Positions 26,873 to 35,604 of a DNA stretch of 59,606 bases are shown piece after piece. Each line of letters opens with the position of its first letter. The first letter of the stretch is position 1. The position numbers and the translations under genes are program-made. The notes beneath the pieces are model-generated. The model ran no database searches and was not told the DNA's origin. It saw nothing but the letters and a program-made list of their open reading frames with translations. The stretch comes from Prevotella sp. UBA2739 (GTDB taxonomy: Bacteria > Bacteroidota > Bacteroidia > Bacteroidales > Bacteroidaceae): the NCBI GenBank assembly GCA_002353525.1, contig DEJV01000019.1, positions 1 to 59,606 of the forward strand, in the 5' to 3' direction.

Positions 26873-26945
26873 CATTTGGTAGTGGGTGAATATTCTAAGT
26901 TGCCCCTCGCAAACCTATCTAAACAGAATAATATTCTACACTTTT

Positions 26946-27407
26946 ATGGACGAACTCGATGAAATTGACCTGCAGATACTCCGTACGCTGCAAAAAAATG
27001 CCAAATTGACCACAAAAGAGCTGGCCGATGCAGTGCATTTGACACCTACACCCGTATTCGAACGGCAGAAACGCCTCGAGCGTCAAGGCTATATCAAGCG
27101 CTATGTGGCGGTGCTTAATCCCGACAAAATGGGGTTGGGCTTAATGGTGTTCTGCAAGGTAAAACTGAAACAGATTAACCATGAAATAGCCGACGCCTTT
27201 GCCCGTCGCATTGGGCGTATTCCCGAGGTAACCGAATGCTACAACACATCGGGCTCATACGATTACCTGCTGAAGGTGCGGGCCGCCGACATGAAGCAGT
27301 ATCAGGAATTTGTGCTCAATAAACTGGGCGAGATAGAGCATCTGGCATCCATCGAGAGTACTTTTGTCATGAGCGAGGTGAAACAAGACAACGGCATACC
27401 CGTCTGA
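26946..27407 (+). CDS. Lrp/AsnC-family transcriptional regulator
   Basis: 153 residues from ATG 26946 (MDELDEIDLQILRTLQKNAK). The N-terminal winged helix contains LTTKELADAVHLTPTPVFER and RLERQGYIKRYVAVLNP; the C-terminal RAM domain has VTECYNTSGSYDYLLKVRA, which binds amino acids. The longer frame adds 20 codons that overlap the promoter. Divergent position to metY suggests it senses methionine or a related amino acid and controls the metY-SDR-cysK unit; this is inferred. Confidence 0.95.
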   Translation: MDELDEIDLQILRTLQKNAKLTTKELADAVHLTPTPVFERQKRLERQGYIKRYVAVLNPDKMGLGLMVFCKVKLKQINHEIADAFARRIGRIPEVTECYNTSGSYDYLLKVRAADMKQYQEFVLNKLGEIEHLASIESTFVMSEVKQDNGIPV

Positions 27408-27469
27408 CGGTTATGCCTGGAAGGTGAAGCATTCTGAGGAACCTTTTCTACAAAAAAGACAGGTTTTAT

Positions 27470-27500
27470 TTTGTTCATATCGCCTATTTTATTATCTTTG
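27470..27500 (+). promoter_or_regulatory. Promoter of the ATPase/DUF4435 pair
   Basis: TTTG (27470-27473), 19 nt, TATCTTTG (27493-27500), 28 bases before the ATG at 27529. The second gene of the pair has no comparable promoter, supporting a two-gene operon. Confidence 0.75.
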
Positions 27501-27528
27501 CCTTTGAAAAACAAATACCGACAACGCT

Positions 27529-28344
27529 ATGCAAAAGTTTGCAGATTATATCCAGCAGATAGAAATCGACTCCTTGTGGAGTGGTAAGAAGCACATTGTG
27601 TGGAATCTCGACCGGCAGGTGAATATCCTGAGCGGTATCAACGGTGTGGGTAAGAGTACTATATTAAATAAGGTGATAAAGGGGTTGAACGCAGGTGGCG
27701 AGTTCCCCAGCCACATGCTGAAAGGCGTCAGACTGTCGGTTGTTCCCGAAGATGCCAAGTGGATTCGTTTTGACGTTATCCGCTCGTTCGACCGTCCCAT
27801 TATGAATGCCGACATGGTGAGCAAAATGGATCTTAGTCTGGCTACCGAACTCGACTGGCAGTTGTTTCAGTTGCAGCGCAAGTATCTCGATTATCAGGTG
27901 AATATCGGCAACCGCATCATTCAGGTGCTGCAACAGGGAGGACCGGAGGCTGCTCAGAAAGCGCAGGAGATTTCTGCCCGCAAGACGCGGTTTCAGGATT
28001 TGATTGACGATTTGTTTCAAGATACAGGCAAACGCATCATCCGCACAGAGAACGAGATACGGTTTACGCAGATTGGCGAGACGCTGGTTCCCTATCAGCT
28101 CTCCAGTGGCGAAAAACAGATGCTGGCCATCTTGCTGACGGTGTTGGTAGAAGACAATGAGCCCTATGTACTTTTCATGGACGAGCCCGAAGTGAGTCTG
28201 CACATCGACTGGCAGCAGCGCCTGATAGATTTGATTTTAGAGTTGAACCCCAATGTGCAGATTATTCTCACCACCCACTCGCCTGCCGTCATCATGAATG
28301 GATGGATGGATAAAGTGACCGAGGTAACGGATATCACGGTTTAG
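27529..28344 (+). CDS. ABC/OLD-like ATPase, PARIS AriA-like
   Basis: 271 residues. Walker A GINGVGKST at 36 to 44, ABC signature-like LSSGEKQM, Walker B VLFMDEPEVSLH and a switch His in LTTHSPAVI. This is the compact AAA_15/AAA_21 type (SMC/RecF-like) without a long coiled-coil insertion. The next gene encodes a DUF4435 protein, and an ATPase plus DUF4435 nuclease is the composition of the PARIS anti-phage system (AriA, AriB). At 271 residues it is shorter than typical AriA, so either it is a minimal relative or a housekeeping pair with the same parts. Confidence 0.8.
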   Translation: MQKFADYIQQIEIDSLWSGKKHIVWNLDRQVNILSGINGVGKSTILNKVIKGLNAGGEFPSHMLKGVRLSVVPEDAKWIRFDVIRSFDRPIMNADMVSKMDLSLATELDWQLFQLQRKYLDYQVNIGNRIIQVLQQGGPEAAQKAQEISARKTRFQDLIDDLFQDTGKRIIRTENEIRFTQIGETLVPYQLSSGEKQMLAILLTVLVEDNEPYVLFMDEPEVSLHIDWQQRLIDLILELNPNVQIILTTHSPAVIMNGWMDKVTEVTDITV

Positions 28345-28382
28345 GGTGTTGGGTGTTGAATGTTGGGTGTTGGGTGTTGATG
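28345..28382. repeat. Degenerate GGGTGTT tandem repeat
   Basis: Five or so copies of a 7- to 8-bp unit (GGGTGTT, with one AATGTTG variant) fill most of the 52 bases between the ATPase and DUF4435 genes. No promoter is visible. Same style of short intergenic repeat as at 18209, 43446 and 58154 but with a different unit. Confidence 0.85.
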
Positions 28383-28396
28383 GATAGAAGAAAGTT

Positions 28397-29512
28397 ATGG
28401 GTAAACGACTGACAGAAAACATATCATCGAAATATTTAGAGGCGGCCAACCGGCTGAACTCTAAAAAGTCGCGGCGTAGGATCGTGGCTTACGTCGAGAG
28501 CTATGATGATATCTTTTTCTGGCGTACAGTGCTCAGCCGTTTTGAGAACAACGAGCGCAGTTTCGAGGTCATGTTGCCTGCACGTGTCAACAAACTTGAG
28601 CGAGGCAAAAAGGCAGCTATGATGCGGCTCATCACCGAACGGGTGGGGCAGAGCATGATTGCCTGTGTGGATGCCGACTATGATTACCTGATACAAGGCC
28701 GCAGTTCGGCTTCGCGGCAGATATTGGATAATCCGTGCATCTTTCATACTTATGCCTATGCCATTGAGAACATGCAATGCTATGCTCCTTCGCTGCACGA
28801 CGTGAGCGTGGCCGTGTCGCTCAACGATCATTTCATTTTCGACATGGAAGAGTATATGCGCCAATTCTCGCAGGCTATCTTCCCGCTGTTTGTATGGAGC
28901 ATTTGGTATTATCGTACACCCCGATACACGCAATTCACCATCACAGATTTCTGCAGAATCATAGAAACTGGTAACTTCAGTATTGCCAATGCCCCAGCCA
29001 ACTTGCAGAATGTAAGGCGAAAAGTAGGGGCGAAAATCGCTCAGTTGCAGCGTGAGAACCCTGATGCCAAAGAGAGTTATCTGCAGGTGAAAGACGATTT
29101 GAAGCGTTTGGGTGTAACCCCCGACACCACCTATTTATATATACAGGGGCATCACTTGTTCAACAAGGTTGTGCTGCCCATGATGAAGAAAATCTGCGAC
29201 CAGTTGGTTCGTGAACGCGAGATAGAGATTTCACGCCAGAGCATGCACAGCACCCAGCGGCGTAACGAGCTCTCGTGCTATACACGTAGTGTAGAGGATA
29301 TCTCGGCCATGCTCCGCAAGAATGTGGGGTATATGTTCTCGGAACCTTTCCGTCGTATCTGTCAGGATGTTGAACAGTTTTTGAATAATAAGACCACTCT
29401 CAGTCCTGTCCATTCCGACAAGACCGAGAGTGATTATAATGTTCCCGGCAAGGCAAAGAGCGATCCTGTTGCTCCCCAAAAAGCTAAAGGCGATGGCAAT
29501 GCTTTAGTTTAG
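28397..29512 (+). CDS. DUF4435 (Toprim-like) protein, PARIS AriB-like
   Basis: 371 residues. The N-terminal 100 residues carry DUF4435 signatures: VESYDDIFFW with E34, D37 and D38, and CVDADYDYL with D92, D94 and D96, matching the acidic metal-binding residues of OLD-type Toprim nucleases. The middle is helical with aromatic residues. The last 40 residues are a low-complexity Lys/Ser/Asp tail. In PARIS, the DUF4435 subunit AriB is released from AriA on phage sensing and cleaves tRNA. Similar function here is possible but unproven. The gene ends overlapping the end of manA on the other strand by four bases. Confidence 0.85.
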   Translation: MGKRLTENISSKYLEAANRLNSKKSRRRIVAYVESYDDIFFWRTVLSRFENNERSFEVMLPARVNKLERGKKAAMMRLITERVGQSMIACVDADYDYLIQGRSSASRQILDNPCIFHTYAYAIENMQCYAPSLHDVSVAVSLNDHFIFDMEEYMRQFSQAIFPLFVWSIWYYRTPRYTQFTITDFCRIIETGNFSIANAPANLQNVRRKVGAKIAQLQRENPDAKESYLQVKDDLKRLGVTPDTTYLYIQGHHLFNKVVLPMMKKICDQLVREREIEISRQSMHSTQRRNELSCYTRSVEDISAMLRKNVGYMFSEPFRRICQDVEQFLNNKTTLSPVHSDKTESDYNVPGKAKSDPVAPQKAKGDGNALV

Positions 29513-30465
29513 ACGTAAGTCTCCAGAAACTTAATAGTTCCCTCTACCTTGATGGTTTCGGCTGTTGCTGGAATCAAGACCGTCTCGCCTTCGTTAAGAG
29601 TGGTCTCATGGCCCTCATTGTCGGTGATGCGACCCTCGCCTTTCATACCAATGAGGATGACAAACGAGTCGAGCTCACTATAGTCGAGTGTCATGGGTTC
29701 TGTCAAGTCGTAGACGGCTGTGCTGAAATAAGGACATTCAACGAGGCTTACTCCTTCGTTTTTGCGTGGCTCGTAAACCGTACGGTAGCTGTCTTTCACC
29801 TCATAGTTGATGCACTCTGATGCCTCTTGCGTGTGCAGCTGTCGGTAGTTGCCGTTTTTGTCCTTTCGCTTAAAGTCGTAAATGCGGTAGGTGACATCGC
29901 TGGTTTGCTGTATCTCTGCCAAGAAGCAGCCAGTGCCGATGGCATGAATGCGTCCCGCAGGCAGGAAAAACACATCACCCTCACTGACTGTATATTGTGC
30001 CAGGGCGTCGCAAATCGTGTCGTCGGCCACCATTTGTTTATATTCTTCAGGAGTAATCTTCTTTCTCAGTCCGCTGTAAAGCTTGGCCCCGGGGTCTGAA
30101 TTCATGATATACCACATCTCGGTCTTGCCCCGCTCTTTTCCCTGACGGTGGGCAATCTCGTCGGTGGGATGCACTTGAATGCTCAAATCCTGACGGGCAT
30201 CGATAAACTTGATGAGCAAGGGGAACTCGTTGCCGAAGCGCTTATAGTTGTCGGCACCCACCAGTTTTTCACCAAGCAGCGCAACCAGTGTGTTGAGGCT
30301 TTTCCCTTTATATTCGCCATCGCTGACGATGGTTTCGTTGTCTTTCACTCCAGAAATCTCCCAACTCTCGCCTACCTGCTGCTGTGTGCTCTGCAGATGC
30401 TTGAAGGGGATAATTTTGTCGCCACCCCAAAGAGTGGATTTTAATAATGGTTCAAACTTAAACAT
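29509..30465 (-). CDS. manA: Mannose-6-phosphate isomerase, class I
   Basis: 318 residues, the short type I form common in Firmicutes and Bacteroidetes. The N-terminus FKFEPLLKSTLWGGDKI, the zinc-site stretch QVHPTDEIAHRQGKERGKTEMWYIM, and LPAGRIHAIGTGCFLAEIQQ place the cupin residues. It interconverts mannose-6-phosphate and fructose-6-phosphate for GDP-mannose synthesis or mannose use. Its upstream region is AT-rich and carries the dispersed 40-bp repeat. Confidence 0.97.
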   Translation of the reverse strand: MFKFEPLLKSTLWGGDKIIPFKHLQSTQQQVGESWEISGVKDNETIVSDGEYKGKSLNTLVALLGEKLVGADNYKRFGNEFPLLIKFIDARQDLSIQVHPTDEIAHRQGKERGKTEMWYIMNSDPGAKLYSGLRKKITPEEYKQMVADDTICDALAQYTVSEGDVFFLPAGRIHAIGTGCFLAEIQQTSDVTYRIYDFKRKDKNGNYRQLHTQEASECINYEVKDSYRTVYEPRKNEGVSLVECPYFSTAVYDLTEPMTLDYSELDSFVILIGMKGEGRITDNEGHETTLNEGETVLIPATAETIKVEGTIKFLETYV

Positions 30466-30512
30466 ATTTTTAATTCACATTTTTTAATGCATATTTTTTT
30501 ATGCATAATGCA

Positions 30513-30552
30513 TAATGCATAATTCATAATGCATCATATTTAGCGCATCATT
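30513..30552 (-). repeat. Dispersed 40-bp intergenic repeat, copy B
   Basis: Exact reverse complement of 40604-40643. It contains the palindromic ATGCATTATGAATTATGCAT core and a GATGCGCTAAATATGATG half. Homology continues beyond it as GGAGGATTGAGA. Further ATGCAT copies extend it to about 30483. Confidence 0.95.
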
Positions 30553-30567
30553 CTCAATCCTCCATCT

Positions 30568-32022
30568 TCAATTGTCTTTCCAGAACGAGGGCGAGAATAA
30601 TACCAGCACGCTGAAGATTTCAAGACGGCCCATGAGCATAAGTCCCGACAGCAGCCACTTGGTGGCGTCGGGCAGCATGCTCCACGACATGGGCGGACCT
30701 ATCATCTCCAGACCAGGTCCCACGTTGCTGGCGCAACTGATGGCAATCGTAATCGAATTGGTGCTGTCGATGCCTGTGAGAATCATTATAACAAAGGTGA
30801 ACAGGCACAGCAGGATATAAGCTGTGAAGAATGCCAATAGCGTGACTTGCGACGAATAAGGAATGTTGTTGCCATTCACTTTCACCGGCAATACGGCACG
30901 GGGATGGAGAATACGTTTGATCTCGTTACGTATAATGGTGAACAGCATCACGGCACGGATGCATTTCATACCTCCAGTGGTAGAACCTGAGCATGCCCCT
31001 ACAATCATGCAGCATCCCAGTATCACCCAGGTGATGTGGTGCCACTGGCTGGCGTCATCGCTGAAGATGCCGGTGGTGGTGATAAACGATACTACTTGGA
31101 ACAATGAGGTGCGCAGGGCGTCGAGCAGATGGTAGCCTTGATCGTACAGCAAGATGCCAGTAATCATCAGCGTAGCTACAATCACGATGCTGATGTACAA
31201 CTTAAACTCGGCGTTCTTGAAAAACTGGCGTATGCGGCCTTTGAACAGGGTGGAGTAGAGTAGCGTGAAACTGACACCCGAAAGGAACATAAATGCGATG
31301 GCTGTGTAGTCGACATACGGACTGTTAAAGTAGGCTGTACTCTCGTTATGTGTGGCAAATCCGCCCGTAGCAGTAGTGGTCATGGCGTAGTTCACACAGT
31401 CGAATAAGCCCATCCCCGACAAATAATAGCAGCCGGCACACGACAAGGTCAGTCCGATGTAAATGGTCCAAATCCATTTGGCTGTGGTGCTCAGTCTGGG
31501 ATGCAGCTTTGCCCTCATGGGACCGGTAGCCTCTGCGGCAAACACCTTCACGTTGCCACCTACCATCGACGGCAGTACGGCGATGGTGAAGAACACAATT
31601 CCCAGTCCGCCAATCCATTGCGTCATGGTGCGCCACATTAGCAGTCCGTGCGGTAGCCGCTCTACGTCGTCGATAATGCTGCATCCTGTGGTGGTAAATC
31701 CCGACATTGTCTCGAAGAAGGCATCAGTAGGGTTGTTGATATAGCCGCTGATGAGATAGGGAAGGGCACCAAACACACTGAATGCCACCCATGTGAGCGT
31801 GACCACCAGATAAGCATCACGGCGGCCGAGGGAGTTGTCGGCCTCACGACCCATATAGCGCAGTACGTAAGAACCGGCAACGGCAATAGCGATAGAGATG
31901 ACAAACGCCAGCACGTCGTCCTCGTTGCAATACAGCGAGAGTCCTGCGCACAATGCCATCATGGTTGCCTCCAAAAACAGCAGTTGGCCTATAATCTTAT
32001 ATACAATCTTCAGGTTGGTCAT
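30568..32022 (-). CDS. trkH: Trk/Ktr potassium uptake channel subunit TrkH
   Basis: 484 residues with about ten membrane segments. Pore-loop selectivity-filter stretches are present: MSGFTTTGCSII, TTATGGFATH, VSFITTTGIFS and the final ISCASNVGPGLE. It forms the K+ permeation path of the Trk system, gated by the cytoplasmic TrkA encoded upstream (77-bp gap). Same strand as trkA and dxs, so likely one transcript. Confidence 0.96.
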   Translation of the reverse strand: MTNLKIVYKIIGQLLFLEATMMALCAGLSLYCNEDDVLAFVISIAIAVAGSYVLRYMGREADNSLGRRDAYLVVTLTWVAFSVFGALPYLISGYINNPTDAFFETMSGFTTTGCSIIDDVERLPHGLLMWRTMTQWIGGLGIVFFTIAVLPSMVGGNVKVFAAEATGPMRAKLHPRLSTTAKWIWTIYIGLTLSCAGCYYLSGMGLFDCVNYAMTTTATGGFATHNESTAYFNSPYVDYTAIAFMFLSGVSFTLLYSTLFKGRIRQFFKNAEFKLYISIVIVATLMITGILLYDQGYHLLDALRTSLFQVVSFITTTGIFSDDASQWHHITWVILGCCMIVGACSGSTTGGMKCIRAVMLFTIIRNEIKRILHPRAVLPVKVNGNNIPYSSQVTLLAFFTAYILLCLFTFVIMILTGIDSTNSITIAISCASNVGPGLEMIGPPMSWSMLPDATKWLLSGLMLMGRLEIFSVLVLFSPSFWKDN

Positions 32023-32099
32023 GATTCTATTTTGTTTTATACCAGCAGACGGGATGACTCTCCGTTAGGATTCCTGTCAGCACGATATCCTATCGACAT

Positions 32100-33443
32100 T
32101 CAGGTGAAGAATTTCTCAATCTTCGAGATGTTCATGTTGTGGCAGAACACCACTACAATGTCACCAGCCAGTATTTGTGTACCTCCGCTCACCAGCATAC
32201 CTGAACCGTTGCGTACCAGTCCGCCGATGGTGGCACCTTTGGGCAGTCCTAGTTCGAACACCTTTTTTCGTGTCACCTTCGACCCTTGTTGAGCAATAAA
32301 CTCAGCGATATCGGCATTTGCCGTCATCAGGAACCTGATATTGGCCACGTCGGCATCGAGCATCATTTGGTAGATATGGCTGGCGGCCATGGCTTTTTTG
32401 TTGACAATCGTACCTATGTCGAGGCTTTCAGCCATGCTCACATAGTCTATGTTCTCGACCATGGCTACAGTCTTTCTCACGCCCAGGCGCTTGGCTGTCA
32501 GGCAGGCCAGGATGTTGGTCTCGGCATTCTCGGTCAGAGCCACAAAGGCCTGGGTGTTTTTGATGCCTTCCTCCATCAGCAGTTGCATGTCGCGGCCATC
32601 GCCGTTGATGACCATTGTCTGGTCGGTATCGAGCATCTCGTTCAGGCGCTCACAGCGTTTCTCATTGCTCTCAATCAGTTTCACGCTCATATATTCGGGC
32701 ATGGTCAGGCAGGCTCTCACGGCTGTGCTTCCACCACCCATAATCATCACGTTCTTCACGTCGACGTAGTGTTCCTTACCCACAATCTTTCTGATGTAGG
32801 GAATGTAGTTTCTGGTCGTCATAAAGTAGGCCAGGTCGTAGAGCTTTAGCTCGTCCTCACCTCGTGGGATAATTGTTTCGTCGCCTCGTTTGATAGCTAC
32901 GATATGGTAGGGGTCGTCAGGTCCGCTGATGTTTTTCAGGGGTTGGTTCAGTATCTCACAACTCTCGCGCAGTTTGATTCCCAGCATCACCAGGGCACCG
33001 TCGTGTACGTCCCACCGCTGTCGCACCCAGCTCATCTTCAGTCCGTTGGTAATGTCGCGTGCGGCCAGCTGCTCGGGAAATACAATACTGGTGATGCCCA
33101 CCCGGTTGAGATGCTCTTTCAACTCGGGAGCCATATATTCGTAGTTGTCAACCTTGGCAACGGTTTTCTTCGCGCCCAGTCCTGAGGCGAGAATACAACT
33201 TGTCAGGTTTTTGTTCTCGTCGGGGGTAACGGCAATGAACAAGTTGGCATGACTGGTGCCTACCTCCTTCAGAGCCTTAATGCTGGTGGGCGATGCGTGA
33301 TAGGTCAGCACGTCCACGTCGCTGCCCAGTCCGTCGAGTCGTTCCTCGTCCTCGTCCATGAGCACTATGTCGTGGTTGTTGCGCGACAACAGTTTGGCCA
33401 GATGTGTTCCGATGGCATAAGCGCCGGCAATGATAATCTTCAT
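32100..33443 (-). CDS. trkA: Trk system potassium uptake protein TrkA
   Basis: 447 residues, two RCK units. The first Rossmann-like unit starts MKIIIAGAYAIGTHLAKLL, where the usual GxGxxG is GAYAIG as common in Bacteroidetes; the second begins NVMIMGGGSTAVRACL around residue 231. TrkA_C-type segments follow each. It binds NAD(H) or ATP and gates TrkH. The start overlaps the dxs stop by four bases, so the two are translationally coupled. Confidence 0.96.
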   Translation of the reverse strand: MKIIIAGAYAIGTHLAKLLSRNNHDIVLMDEDEERLDGLGSDVDVLTYHASPTSIKALKEVGTSHANLFIAVTPDENKNLTSCILASGLGAKKTVAKVDNYEYMAPELKEHLNRVGITSIVFPEQLAARDITNGLKMSWVRQRWDVHDGALVMLGIKLRESCEILNQPLKNISGPDDPYHIVAIKRGDETIIPRGEDELKLYDLAYFMTTRNYIPYIRKIVGKEHYVDVKNVMIMGGGSTAVRACLTMPEYMSVKLIESNEKRCERLNEMLDTDQTMVINGDGRDMQLLMEEGIKNTQAFVALTENAETNILACLTAKRLGVRKTVAMVENIDYVSMAESLDIGTIVNKKAMAASHIYQMMLDADVANIRFLMTANADIAEFIAQQGSKVTRKKVFELGLPKGATIGGLVRNGSGMLVSGGTQILAGDIVVVFCHNMNISKIEKFFT

Positions 33444-35413
33444 AAGGAGTATGATTTAGAAGTGTGTGGGGAGGGCTGCGCGTTGAGGGGTGCGAGAATC
33501 ACTCTCTGTATCGCCTCTGCGTCGAGTCCCACTATATGTCTGAGTTCAGCTACCGTGCCGTGTTCTACAAAGTTGTCGGGCAGTCCCAGTCTGGTGATGG
33601 TTGGCTGGTAGCCATGATCGTTCATCCATTCTAGTACGGCCGAGCCTAGTCCGCCGTTGCGAACGCCGTCTTCCACCGTGACGATGTGTTGGAATCGTTG
33701 TCCCACCTCCTGCAGGATGTTCTCGTCCAGTGGTTTCAGGAACCGCATGTCGTAGTGGGCAAATGTGCCATTTATCTTTTCCAATTCCTTTCCTATCGGT
33801 CCTATGGTCAGCACAGCCACGTCAGTGCCATCCCGCAGTTTACGGCCCGTGCCCACCTCTACCGCCTCCAGCGGGCAACGCCAGTCCACCATCGAGCCGC
33901 ATCCCCGAGGATAGCGGATGACGAAGGCACCCTTGCCGGGCAGCTGTGCGGTGAACATCAGCCGCCGCAGTTCGTGCTCGTCCATGGGCGATGCAATGGT
34001 CAGGTTGGGAATAGGCCGAAGTGCAGCCAGGTCGAAAGCCCCGTGATGGGTCGCTCCGTCTTCGCCCACTAGTCCTGCCCTGTCGAGACATATCACTACA
34101 GGCAGGTTCAGTATGGCCACATCGTGGATGATATTGTCGTATGCCCGTTGGGCAAAGGCACTATAGATGTTGCAAAAGGGCTGTAGTCCGTCTTTGGCCA
34201 TACCTCCCGAGAAAGTCACGGCGTGTCCCTCGGCAATGCCTACATCGAAGGTGCGCTCGGGCATCTCGCGCATCATGATGTTCATTGAGCAGCCTGTGGG
34301 CATGGCTGGCGTAACTCCCACAATTCGTGGGTTTTGTTGAGCCAGTTCCAACAGAGTGTAGCCAAATACGTCTTGGAATTTTGGTGGTTGGTTGGTGGTG
34401 TCTTTCACAATGCGCTCGCCCGTGTCGACATCAAACTTGCCAGGTGCATGCCACACTGTTGCCGACTTCTCGGCAGGCTTGTATCCCTTGCCTTTCGTGG
34501 TGTGCAGATGCAGCAGCTTGGGACCCTTCATGTCTTTCAATTGGCGCAGCAGTCTTACAATCTCCACCACATTATGTCCGTCGAATGGGCCGAAGTAGCG
34601 TATGTTCATGCCCTCAAAGATGTTCTGCTGATGGCTGATGGCACTCTTCACGGCATTGCTCAGTCGGATAATTCCCTTCTTGCGTTCGTCGTTCAGATAG
34701 CCACGTTGTTTCAGCCAGTTCGAAGCCTTGAACCTCAGCGCGTTGTATGTCTTGTTGGTGTTCAGGTTCAGCAGATATTGTTTCATGCCTCCCACCGACC
34801 GGTCAATCGACATGTTGTTGTCGTTCAGTATGATCAGCAGGTCGTTGGGCGATGACGATACGTTGTTCAGTCCCTCGAAAGCCAATCCGCCGCTCATCGC
34901 TCCATCGCCAATCACCGCCACCACGTGCCGTTTTTCTTGTTGGGAGCTGACGGTAGAGAGTTGGGATGCAGCCACGGCCATTCCCAGTGCAGCCGAGATA
35001 GAGTTGCTGGCATGTCCGCACATAAACGTGTCGTATTCGCTCTCTTCGGGAGTAGGGAAGGGGTGCAGTCCGTGCAGTTTGCGGTTCGTGCAGAATTGAT
35101 CGCGGCGCCCAGTCAGAATCTTGTGGCCGTAGGCCTGGTGGCCCACATCCCACACAATGCGGTCGTAGGGTGTATTGTACACATAGTGCAAAGCTACAGT
35201 CAGTTCCACGGCACCCAGACTCGATGCCAGGTGGCCGGGATTCACCGACAGCTCGTTCACGATGTCGCGCCTCAGCTCTTGACAAAGCTCAGGCAATTGC
35301 TCGACTTGCAGTTGGCGCAAATCGTCGGGATATTGAATATGGTTCAACAGCCGGAAATCTTCCTCCGCCTGTTGATCCTTGTGGTTTTTCTCTTGTTCTG
35401 TCATTAGCATCAT
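33440..35413 (-). CDS. dxs: 1-deoxy-D-xylulose-5-phosphate synthase
   Basis: 657 residues. Thiamine diphosphate motif GDGAMSGGLAFEGLNN, then NDNNMSIDRSVGG; the pyrimidine-domain segment FDVGIAEGHAVTFSGGMA and DRAGLVGEDGATHHGAFD are present. It makes the first MEP-pathway intermediate from pyruvate and glyceraldehyde-3-phosphate. Three in-frame ATGs (35413, 35410, 35404) are possible; the last one gives MTEQEKNHKD. The promoter box lies only 14 bases upstream of the first, which favours the later starts. Operon with trkA and trkH. Confidence 0.98.
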   Translation of the reverse strand: MMLMTEQEKNHKDQQAEEDFRLLNHIQYPDDLRQLQVEQLPELCQELRRDIVNELSVNPGHLASSLGAVELTVALHYVYNTPYDRIVWDVGHQAYGHKILTGRRDQFCTNRKLHGLHPFPTPEESEYDTFMCGHASNSISAALGMAVAASQLSTVSSQQEKRHVVAVIGDGAMSGGLAFEGLNNVSSSPNDLLIILNDNNMSIDRSVGGMKQYLLNLNTNKTYNALRFKASNWLKQRGYLNDERKKGIIRLSNAVKSAISHQQNIFEGMNIRYFGPFDGHNVVEIVRLLRQLKDMKGPKLLHLHTTKGKGYKPAEKSATVWHAPGKFDVDTGERIVKDTTNQPPKFQDVFGYTLLELAQQNPRIVGVTPAMPTGCSMNIMMREMPERTFDVGIAEGHAVTFSGGMAKDGLQPFCNIYSAFAQRAYDNIIHDVAILNLPVVICLDRAGLVGEDGATHHGAFDLAALRPIPNLTIASPMDEHELRRLMFTAQLPGKGAFVIRYPRGCGSMVDWRCPLEAVEVGTGRKLRDGTDVAVLTIGPIGKELEKINGTFAHYDMRFLKPLDENILQEVGQRFQHIVTVEDGVRNGGLGSAVLEWMNDHGYQPTITRLGLPDNFVEHGTVAELRHIVGLDAEAIQRVILAPLNAQPSPHTSKSYSL

Positions 35414-35426
35414 GCTATTTCCGCTG

Positions 35427-35457
35427 CGAAGTTACGCTTTTTTAGCGAGAAATCAAA
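35427..35457 (-). promoter_or_regulatory. dxs operon promoter
   Basis: Minus strand TTTG (35454-35457), 19 nt, TAACTTCG (35427-35434). One mismatch in the -7 box. Leader of about 15 to 20 bases. Confidence 0.6.
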
Positions 35458-35475
35458 ATCTTTCGTTAGTTTTCG

Positions 35476-35507
35476 TTTGCGAATGTCGATAGAATGCCGT
35501 ATCTTTG
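35476..35507 (+). promoter_or_regulatory. Promoter of the surface-protein gene at 35605
   Basis: TTTG (35476-35479), 20 nt, TATCTTTG (35500-35507), giving a leader of about 90 bases. Lies back to back with the dxs promoter. Confidence 0.75.
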
Positions 35508-35604
35508 CGCCTGTCTTGACTGTCGCTACATCTATATATACATAGGTTCTTAGCTCATACAGACTTTTTTCATCGAATTACTTGCAATAAAAAGACGAAA
35601 TCAC

